Shown: positions 1-5,034 of the stretch, in pieces
How the letters are laid out: every line of letters begins with the position of its first letter
How positions within the stretch are numbered: position 1 is the stretch's first letter
Assembly (NCBI GenBank): GCA_002339125.1
Contig: DDJQ01000001.1
Location: 1-12,589, forward strand
Direction of reading: 5' to 3'
Length of the DNA: 12,589 nucleotides
Source of the DNA: Alteromonadaceae bacterium UBA2620
GTDB taxonomy: Bacteria; Pseudomonadota; Gammaproteobacteria; Enterobacterales; Alteromonadaceae
The notes under the pieces: generated by a model
Seen by the model: the letters and a program-made list of their open reading frames with translations, nothing else
The model's database searches: none
Told to the model about the DNA's origin: nothing
Translations under genes and position numbers: made by a program

Positions 1-741
1 CCTGTGGCTGGTATTGCTATGGGTTTGATTAAAGAAGATGCTGGCTTTGCTGTATTAACAGATATCTGAGGTGATGAAGATCACTTAGGTGACATGGACT
101 TTAAAGTGGCTGGTACTACCGAAGGTGTTACGGCGCTGCAGATGGATATCAAAATTGAAGGTATCACTAAAGAAATCATGCAGATTGCCCTTAAACAGGC
201 AAAAGAAGCCCGTTTACACATTCTTGGCGTAATGGACTCTGCTCTGGGCGGCCACCGCGAAGAAATGAGCGAATTTGCACCGCGCATTTACACGCTGAAG
301 ATTGATCAGGACAAGATCCGTGATGTTATCGGTAAAGGCGGCGCGATGATTCGTTCAATCACTGAAGAATCTGACACTAACATCGAAATCGAAGACGATG
401 GTACAGTGAAGATCTTCGCAACTGAGCGTGCTAAAGCGGAAATCGCCATTGCTAAAATTGAACAGGTGACTGCTGAAATCGAAGTAGGTAAGACCTACAA
501 CGGTAAAGTAACCCGTATCGTAGACTTTGGTGCTTTCGTTGAAGTACTGCCAGGCAAAGAAGGTCTGGTTCACATTTCACAAATCGCTCACGAGCGTGTG
601 AACAAAGTGACTGACTACCTGTCTGAAGGTCAGATGGTTGACGTAAAAGTAATGGAAATCGACCGTCAGAACCGTGTACGTTTAAGCATTAAAGAGTTGT
701 TAGAAAAGCCAGCAAAGCCTGAGTCTTCTGACGACGCTTAA
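1..741 (+). pseudogene. pnp: polynucleotide phosphorylase, 3' part, interrupted by an in-frame stop
   Basis: PNPase degrades RNA 3' to 5' by phosphorolysis and is a degradosome component. Frame 1 reads as PNPase from the first base (PVAGIAMGLIKEDAGF..., the second RNase PH domain) up to TGA at 67-69, then continues in the same frame (GDEDHLGDMDFKVAG...) to TAA at 739-741. Aligned by eye to E. coli PNPase, the TGA replaces the Leu of the DILGDEDHLGDMDFK block (about Leu482), just ahead of catalytic Asp486, Asp492 and Lys494. Downstream, the KH domain (VIGKGG) and S1 domain (VDFGAFV, EGLVHISQI) are intact, with no frameshift. One substitution, TTA to TGA, would explain the stop. The N-terminal part lies outside the window. 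Other genes here use TGA as a normal stop (metallopeptidase gene, cysZ), so recoding is unlikely. Either a real nonsense mutation or a base-call error; identity as pnp is very secure. Confidence 0.85.
94..741 (+). CDS. pnp: PNPase C-terminal fragment (end of RNase PH 2, KH and S1 domains)
   Basis: This is the open part of pnp after the internal TGA, from the first downstream ATG, 215 residues. The ATG corresponds to about Met491 of E. coli PNPase, so Asp2 and Lys4 match catalytic Asp492 and Lys494 while Asp486 is left outside. Residues about 64-124 are the KH domain with VIGKGG at 78-83; residues about 130-201 are the S1 domain. The tail after S1 is short (KPAKPESSDDA). An AGGTGA-like stretch (86-91) lies only 2 nt before the ATG, too close for an ideal ribosome site, so reinitiation is possible but not obvious. 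If made alone, the product could bind RNA but would lack a complete phosphorolytic site. A gene caller would report this ORF; biologically it is the end of the gene described for 1-741. Confidence 0.7.
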   Translation: MDFKVAGTTEGVTALQMDIKIEGITKEIMQIALKQAKEARLHILGVMDSALGGHREEMSEFAPRIYTLKIDQDKIRDVIGKGGAMIRSITEESDTNIEIEDDGTVKIFATERAKAEIAIAKIEQVTAEIEVGKTYNGKVTRIVDFGAFVEVLPGKEGLVHISQIAHERVNKVTDYLSEGQMVDVKVMEIDRQNRVRLSIKELLEKPAKPESSDDA

Positions 742-768
742 TCTCAAAGCGATATTCGTATGTATAAA

Positions 769-789
769 GGGGCTATAAGCCCCTTTTTT
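769..789 (+). terminator. intrinsic terminator of pnp
   Basis: A perfect 6-bp GC-rich stem, GGGGCT (769-774) with AGCCCC (778-783), has a 3-nt loop ATA and is followed directly by six T (784-789). It starts 27 nt after the pnp stop codon, so it should end pnp transcription; readthrough would supply the small gene that follows. Confidence 0.93.
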
Positions 790-820
790 CATGCATGAAC
801 AGGCCTTAAGGAAAAGTAAC

Positions 821-1123
821 ATGGATAAATCCGTACAAACTGAAATCGAAGCAGCCGTATTCCGCCGCTTAATCACTCACCTGGATGAACATAAAGACGT
901 ACAGAATATCGAACTGATGATTCTGGCTGACTTTTGTCGTAACTGTCTGGCTAAATGGTACAGCAAAGCCGCCGCAGAACGCGGCGAAGAGGTGGATTAT
1001 GATGAAGCCAGACGCGTAGTTTATAAAATGCCGTACAGCGATTGGAAGGAAAAACATCAGCTGCCCGCCACAGAAGAGCAACTGGCAGCTTTTAATGCCA
1101 AGCAGGAAGCCAAAAAGGCTTAA
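821..1123 (+). CDS. DUF1244 family small protein, function unknown
   Basis: A 100-residue protein of the DUF1244 family (recognised from the DFCRNCLAKWY signature at 37-47, with a CxxC pair at Cys39/Cys42). No biochemical role is established to my knowledge. It is soluble, helical-looking and charged, with no signal peptide or membrane segment. The ATG at 821 is chosen over the in-frame ATG at 791 because AAGGA (808-812) lies 8 nt upstream of it, whereas 791 falls immediately after the pnp terminator T-tract and has no ribosome site. Only about 30 nt separate the terminator from the gene, and no good promoter is visible there, so expression may depend on terminator readthrough or on a promoter inside the pnp end. 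The stop codon overlaps that of the convergent cdd gene. Family assignment is confident; function is open. Confidence 0.88.
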   Translation: MDKSVQTEIEAAVFRRLITHLDEHKDVQNIELMILADFCRNCLAKWYSKAAAERGEEVDYDEARRVVYKMPYSDWKEKHQLPATEEQLAAFNAKQEAKKA

Positions 1124-1521
1124 CCGCGGTTTTCTTCCTCCGGCAGACTATAAGTGTGGGGGAGCAGTTCACTGACGGTGGTTTCGGTGCATTCGCCACT
1201 AGCGGTAAGCATAAACACCGGTGTGTCTGCACTGGCAAACTCGGCGATTTTCTGGCGACAGCCACCGCAGGGATAGCAATAATCATCATTGGGACTGGCT
1301 ACCAGAATTTGTTTAATCTGTGTGGCGCCAGCGGTGATCATAGTACCGATAGCCGAGGCTTCGGCGCACTGTCCTTGTGGGAACGCGGCGTTTTCAACGT
1401 TGCAGCCGTAATATACATTGCCGTCCTCGGCGACGATAGCCGCGCCAACCCGAAACTTAGAGTAGGGAGCGTAGGCGTTTTTCTGAGCCTTTAGTGCGGC
1501 ATCTTTTAACTGTTGTAACAA
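1120..1521 (-). CDS. cdd: cytidine deaminase, short homotetrameric type
   Basis: Hydrolytic deamination of cytidine and deoxycytidine to uridine and deoxyuridine in cytosolic pyrimidine salvage. The 133-residue length matches the homotetrameric type (B. subtilis-like), not the about 294-residue two-domain dimeric E. coli enzyme. Visible motifs: YAPYSKFRVGAA (17-28) for the substrate pocket, CAE (Cys52 zinc ligand, Glu54 proton shuttle) and PCGGCRQ (84-90; Cys85 and Cys88 zinc ligands). The start is TTG at 1521: an in-frame TAA lies five codons upstream, no ATG or GTG lies between, and AAGGA (1531-1535 on the opposite strand) sits 9 nt before the TTG. The gene diverges from nlpI and converges on the DUF1244 gene. 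A few exotic C-terminal residues after LPHTYSL are acidic. The catalytic set is complete, so an active enzyme is expected. Confidence 0.95.
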   Translation of the reverse strand: MLQQLKDAALKAQKNAYAPYSKFRVGAAIVAEDGNVYYGCNVENAAFPQGQCAEASAIGTMITAGATQIKQILVASPNDDYCYPCGGCRQKIAEFASADTPVFMLTASGECTETTVSELLPHTYSLPEEENRG

Positions 1522-1530
1522 TTTACTGCT

Positions 1531-1535
1531 TCCTT
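1531..1535 (-). promoter_or_regulatory. ribosome binding site fixing the TTG start of cdd
   Basis: On the minus strand AAGGA lies 9 nt before TTG 1521-1519, directly after an in-frame TAA. This excludes any longer reading and supports the unusual TTG start. Confidence 0.75.
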
Positions 1536-1563
1536 AACTGTCGTTATTTTTGTCTACTATCCG

Positions 1564-1585
1564 GTGAGAACTGATATAGTCTCAC
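1564..1585 (+). promoter_or_regulatory. dyad with an extended -10-like element, cdd/nlpI intergenic region
   Basis: GTGAGA (1564-1569) and TCTCAC (1580-1585) are perfect inverted repeats; with one bulged A, an inner CT/AG extends the pairing to 8 bp. Between them lies TGATATAGT (1572-1580), which fits an extended -10 (TGn plus TATAGT) for nlpI. No strong -35 is seen (TTGTCT at 1550-1555 would need a 19-nt spacer). The arrangement could be an operator over a promoter or an RNA hairpin in a leader. Pattern-based only. Confidence 0.4.
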
Positions 1586-1613
1586 TCATCAATACGTGTT
1601 AGCGTCTGACTTC

Positions 1614-1622
1614 TGTTATAGT
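1614..1622 (+). promoter_or_regulatory. candidate extended -10 promoter of nlpI
   Basis: TGTTATAGT has the TGn extension and TATAGT hexamer (1617-1622). It would start transcription near 1629, about 33 nt before the nlpI ATG. The -35 region is poor (GTGTTA at 15 nt), as often seen with extended -10 promoters. It is the second TGnTATAGT in this intergenic region. Confidence 0.4.
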
Positions 1623-1661
1623 TGTATCAAACGCGGCGAATAGGAAAGAAATATATTTACC

Positions 1662-2540
1662 ATGCTTAGTCGATTGAGTCTTATCTTTTTTGTTTTAGTG
1701 GTTACCGGTTGCGCACAAACTGCACCAAAACAACAGCAAACCGAAATGGGGAACCTGTTAGTGCCGGAACCTGCTCCCCTGAGTATTCGTTCGCAGGTGG
1801 CTATCGCCCGATTCGGGCAAATCCTCTCCAATGCCGAGCTAACCGACGAAGATAAAGCCCAGTTACATTTCCAGCGTGGCATGTTATACGACAGCGTAGG
1901 TCTGGGTGGACTGGCGCAATTTGATTATAACCGGGCAATTAACTTTAAACCGAATATGGCTGAAGCGTACAACTCACTCGGTGTACACATGGTACAGCAG
2001 GAAGAGTTTAGTCGTGCCTATGAAGCCTTTGATTCAACCCTGGATATCGACCCGGGCTATGACTTCGCCTTTTTAAACCGTGGTATTGCTTTATATTACG
2101 GCGGCCGGGCCGATTTAGCTGTGTCTGATTTAGCGACCTTTGCTAACAAAGCGCCTGAGGATCCCTTCCGGGTGTTATGGGCCTATTTTGCAGAGTCAGA
2201 GTACGCGCCGCAAACAGCTCAGCAACAACTTAGTCAGCGCCGGGAAAACCTGCCCGACAGCCATTGGGCTACCGGTCTGGTAGATTTGTTTTTGGGTCAG
2301 CAAACCGAAAAACAATTGCTCGACTCCCTGTTAAACGGTATTACCAGTGAGAAAGAACTGACCGACAGGTTGTGTGAAGCTTACTTTTATCTGGGTAAGT
2401 ATCACGAGGAAAACAACCAGCCTGGCGTGGCTTCCAATTATTTTAAGTTTGCCCTCAGCACCAATGTGTATGAGTATGTTGAACACCGTTATGCCCGCTT
2501 GGAGCTGCAACGCTTAAGGCAAAACACGGTTACCGACTAA
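1662..2540 (+). CDS. nlpI: lipoprotein NlpI, TPR adaptor
   Basis: NlpI is an outer-membrane lipoprotein that acts as an adaptor for murein hydrolases and for the Prc protease, including MepS turnover (known for E. coli). The 292-residue product aligns throughout with E. coli NlpI (294 aa): QILSNAELTDEDKAQL, RGMLYDSVGL, YEAFDSTLDIDPGY, LNRGIALYYGGRADLA, DPFRVLW, FYLGKY, VEHRYARLEL. A signal peptide (1-16) ends in lipobox VTGC with Cys17; the following Ala-Gln is not an Asp inner-membrane retention signal. TPR units lie at about 64-97, 98-131 and 132-165, with another near 234-267. The ATG is supported by the signal peptide starting right there; AGGAAA (1642-1647) is somewhat far (14 nt). The next gene begins 3 nt after the stop, suggesting co-translation. 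In E. coli nlpI follows pnp directly; here DUF1244 and cdd lie between. Confidence 0.96.
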   Translation: MLSRLSLIFFVLVVTGCAQTAPKQQQTEMGNLLVPEPAPLSIRSQVAIARFGQILSNAELTDEDKAQLHFQRGMLYDSVGLGGLAQFDYNRAINFKPNMAEAYNSLGVHMVQQEEFSRAYEAFDSTLDIDPGYDFAFLNRGIALYYGGRADLAVSDLATFANKAPEDPFRVLWAYFAESEYAPQTAQQQLSQRRENLPDSHWATGLVDLFLGQQTEKQLLDSLLNGITSEKELTDRLCEAYFYLGKYHEENNQPGVASNYFKFALSTNVYEYVEHRYARLELQRLRQNTVTD

Positions 2541-2543
2541 GTC

Positions 2544-4034
2544 ATGATGTTCTTCAGAGCAACCTGTCTGGCGGTGTTTACTTCATTAACCATCGCCGCA
2601 GACAGCGGTCATTTGCCCTCCCAATTGCTCAATAACGCCGAGCAGGCCGATAAGCCTGCACCGCTGTTATGGGTAGCTGTGCAGCAAAATAGTCTGGCAG
2701 CTAAGCAGCGCCTGCTGGAGTTTGCTAAGGCGAACCGCAATCAGTACTGGCTGGAAATGCTCATTAAGTCCGGTTATTCCCCGGCAGCACTGACACTGTC
2801 CAGGATAGAGGACAATCCGAGGATCACTCAGCGACTGGTGCGTCTGGCGGCGCGTGGTGGGGTGGCCGAAGCACAATACGAATATGCCCTCACACGGGAT
2901 GATTTTGCTCATCGTGAAACCTGGTTAAAAGCAGCCGCTGAGCAAGATTTTTTTGTGGCGCAAACAGCCCTTGCTGACTGGTATCTGCTACACGAACAAC
3001 AAAGTGAAGCCGAGCCCTGGCTGCAAAAAACCGCTAGCCGGGACAGTCAGAGCGCATTTCAGCTGGCTTATATTCGCTGGCAGCAGGGCCGCGAAGACGA
3101 AGGATACGAATTATTTAAGCAAGCGGCAGAGCAACAGCACGAACAGGCCATGAATGTGTTAGCCGTGCTGCAACAGTACCAGCCTGAGTCAATCGCTGGT
3201 TTGTCGGCTAAGCCCGCCAGCGGTAATTCACCGCAATGCCGGCAGCAAATCCAGCCCTTCGCTACCGGTCTGGCGGAGATGGTGCAGGCGAATCGTATTT
3301 ACCAGCAGTTTTTAGCTGATAAACGGCTTAAATCTTTACCCTTGTGCGTTAACAAGCCCATCTGGCTGGCCCGCGAGTCACTGAAATGTGATGCAAACTG
3401 GCAGGGCCAGGGACGCCTCGGTTGTAACATTGAAGCGTTTGAGCCGGTAGTCAGGCAGCGCGGCTTTACCCATGCTGTGGTACTCGCTAAATCGGGCAAG
3501 GCGAATGTTAATAATGGCGTGATGTATCTCGATGTTGGCGATACCTACAGCGTATTTGTTCACGAACTGGCGCACTTCGTCGGGTTTGTCGATGAGTATC
3601 CGTTAACCCGCAGTTTTGCTAAAGAGTACTGCGCCCGCCAATCCGCGCCTAATCTGGTGTTTTTGGGCGCGCTGACTTATGCGCCGCTGAGTAACATTGA
3701 ATACTGGCAGTCTATCGAGTTCCCGGTCACCCTTTATCCGTCGCGTACCTGTAATAACATTGGCGTAGCGAGCTTTAAACCCAGCGATCGGATCACCTTT
3801 ATGGAAAATCACGACGCTAAATATATTCCGCCTATCTACCTATCTATTTGGAGTTCGTTACTGAACAACCCCAGGGCACAGCGTCCTATCGCCATGAATC
3901 TGTTTCAGTATTATGAGCAGGCAGGCAATACTCAGAAAGCGGCATACTGGCTGGATGTCTTTCGCCAGCAGCGGACCGGTTTAACAACCGACCCGGCGGC
4001 AGATGCTACGACAGAAAATATCAGTGCCGACTGA
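2544..4034 (+). CDS. exported Sel1-repeat protein with M64-like zinc metallopeptidase motif
   Basis: I do not recognise a named gene. The 496-residue product starts with a signal peptide (about 1-19, TIAA before Asp20). Residues about 97-211 hold four Sel1/TPR-like helical units, e.g. WLKAAAEQDFFVAQTALADW (127-146) and LFKQAAEQQHEQAMNVLAVL (190-209). HELAHFVGFVDEY (340-352) gives HExxH plus an Asp ten residues after the first His and DEY, the spacing of M64 (IgA peptidase-like) zinc sites: ligands His340, His344, probably Asp350, with catalytic Glu341. Six Cys in the mature chain (232, 268, 282, 294, 363, 403) all flank this domain, fitting disulfides in an oxidising compartment. Residues about 451-474 look TPR-like. 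The gene begins 3 nt after nlpI without a clear ribosome site, so translational coupling is likely; ATG 2547 is an alternative start. Its substrate is unknown. The last 14 nt overlap cysZ. Confidence 0.85.
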   Translation: MMFFRATCLAVFTSLTIAADSGHLPSQLLNNAEQADKPAPLLWVAVQQNSLAAKQRLLEFAKANRNQYWLEMLIKSGYSPAALTLSRIEDNPRITQRLVRLAARGGVAEAQYEYALTRDDFAHRETWLKAAAEQDFFVAQTALADWYLLHEQQSEAEPWLQKTASRDSQSAFQLAYIRWQQGREDEGYELFKQAAEQQHEQAMNVLAVLQQYQPESIAGLSAKPASGNSPQCRQQIQPFATGLAEMVQANRIYQQFLADKRLKSLPLCVNKPIWLARESLKCDANWQGQGRLGCNIEAFEPVVRQRGFTHAVVLAKSGKANVNNGVMYLDVGDTYSVFVHELAHFVGFVDEYPLTRSFAKEYCARQSAPNLVFLGALTYAPLSNIEYWQSIEFPVTLYPSRTCNNIGVASFKPSDRITFMENHDAKYIPPIYLSIWSSLLNNPRAQRPIAMNLFQYYEQAGNTQKAAYWLDVFRQQRTGLTTDPAADATTENISAD

Positions 4035-4767
4035 GCACATCTGAGCGGTATTCGTTGACCCACATCGCAGTGGCACCGCAGATTGCCACCGGCATCACCA
4101 GAAAATTCACAATCGGTATCATCGCCATTACGTTTACGGCAATGCCAAACGAGTAGCTGAGGCCCTTACGATCGCCCAGCCGTTGGCGCATTTCGCCAAA
4201 CGGCACTTTGTGGTTATCAAAAGGGTAGTCGCAATACTGGATGGCCATCATCCAGGCGCCGAATAAAAACCACAATATCTGGCCAATTACCGGCAGAAAG
4301 AAAAATAACAGCAAAAAGCCGATGGCGCGGGGCAGGTAATACACCAGTTTGGTGATCTCCCGGCCCAGCGTACGGGGAATATCTTTAATGATTGCCATTA
4401 CGCCGTCATCGCCGAGTGACTGTCCGGTAAGATGCCGTTCCACTTTTTCGGCCAGCAAGCCGTTAAAAGGGGCGGCTATCCAGTTGGCCAGGGTACCAAA
4501 CATCAGGGCAAAGCTGAGTAAAATACTGATCACCGCCAACGGCCAGAGTAAAAAAGTGATGGACGCCTTCAGCCAGCCCAGCCAGTCCGGAATAAACCCG
4601 ATGAGGTAGTCCACACCGGCCTGAATTTCGCCGAGCAGAAAATAAAAGGCCACTGAAAATAACACCAGATTGATCATCAAAGGAATAAACACAAAGCGCT
4701 TTAAGCCTTTTGTGGTAATTAAATCAAACCCTTGCCCGAAATAACCGATACCGCTGCGTTGTGCCAT
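4021..4767 (-). CDS. cysZ: sulfate transporter CysZ
   Basis: CysZ is an inner-membrane sulfate uptake protein feeding cysteine synthesis. The 248-residue product closely follows E. coli CysZ (253 aa): SGIGYFGQGF (5-14), LLWPLAVISILL (73-84), NWIAAPFNGLLAEKVE (95-110), YYLPRAI (143-149), AWMMAIQYCDYPFDNHKVPF (171-190) and MPVAICGATAMWV (225-237). Hydrophobic segments lie at about 25-45, 68-93, 148-175 and 208-236. An in-frame ATG at 4842 would add 25 residues, but the start at 4767 is chosen because AGGAG (4773-4777, minus strand) sits 5 nt before it and the family begins here. A promoter lies at 4851-4879. The gene is divergent from smc-zipA-ligA and convergent with the metallopeptidase gene, overlapping its stop by 14 nt with no terminator visible in the overlap. 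Confidence 0.95.
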   Translation of the reverse strand: MAQRSGIGYFGQGFDLITTKGLKRFVFIPLMINLVLFSVAFYFLLGEIQAGVDYLIGFIPDWLGWLKASITFLLWPLAVISILLSFALMFGTLANWIAAPFNGLLAEKVERHLTGQSLGDDGVMAIIKDIPRTLGREITKLVYYLPRAIGFLLLFFFLPVIGQILWFLFGAWMMAIQYCDYPFDNHKVPFGEMRQRLGDRKGLSYSFGIAVNVMAMIPIVNFLVMPVAICGATAMWVNEYRSDVLSRH

Positions 4768-4850
4768 TAAAACTCCTGCTGTCTGGTGAAAAGAACATGC
4801 CCTTATCTGCAGAGGGGGCGATAAAAAATTGCATATTTTCAAACACCCAC

Positions 4851-4879
4851 AGTATAAAACCCTGGGATCTCACTGTGAA
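4851..4879 (-). promoter_or_regulatory. sigma-70 promoter of cysZ
   Basis: Read on the minus strand, -35 TTCACA (4879-4874) and -10 TATACT (4856-4851) each match consensus at five of six positions and are separated by exactly 17 nt. Transcription would start near 4844, leaving a leader of roughly 75 nt before the ATG at 4767. Confidence 0.65.
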
Positions 4880-4886
4880 TTCATAA

Positions 4887-4926
4887 TTGTTACAGTTCAT
4901 GAACTTTGTTACATTCAATTTATAAT
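4887..4926 (+). promoter_or_regulatory. smc promoter region with operator-like palindrome and direct repeats
   Basis: TATAAT (4921-4926) is a perfect -10. Upstream, the perfect 12-bp palindrome AGTTCATGAACT (4894-4905) covers where its -35 should lie (weak TGAACT at 4900-4905, 15-nt spacer), and it is flanked by two copies of TTGTTACA (4887-4894 and 4906-4913). An alternative pairing is TTGTTA (4887-4892) with TACATT (4910-4915) at 17 nt. The start site would be about 100 nt before the smc GTG. The layout suggests a regulator site, but no known operator is recognised. Confidence 0.5.
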
Positions 4927-5034
4927 AACAACCACAACAACGCGTGCGCATATTGAGAATTACCGGTTCAACGCTATCGACAGGATCAGCGGGTATCGCT
5001 ATCAATAACGCTCTTTTAACAGAGTGGTGGTGTT

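Noticed and set aside
67..69. TGA in pnp as selenocysteine or a recoded codon
   Set aside because: The position is Leu in PNPase, no recoding structure is apparent, and TGA ends other genes here.
791..820. Upstream ATG at 791 as the start of the DUF1244 protein
   Set aside because: It follows the pnp terminator T-tract by one base and has no ribosome site; ATG 821 has AAGGA at good spacing and fits the family N-terminus.
1156..1494. Plus-strand 112-codon open frame opposite cdd
   Set aside because: It lies antisense to a clear cytidine deaminase gene and shows no family resemblance; likewise the frames opposite or within smc, zipA and ligA are shadows.
4768..4842. 25-residue N-terminal extension of CysZ from ATG 4842
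   Set aside because: The added residues do not resemble CysZ, and AGGAG is placed 5 nt before the ATG at 4767.
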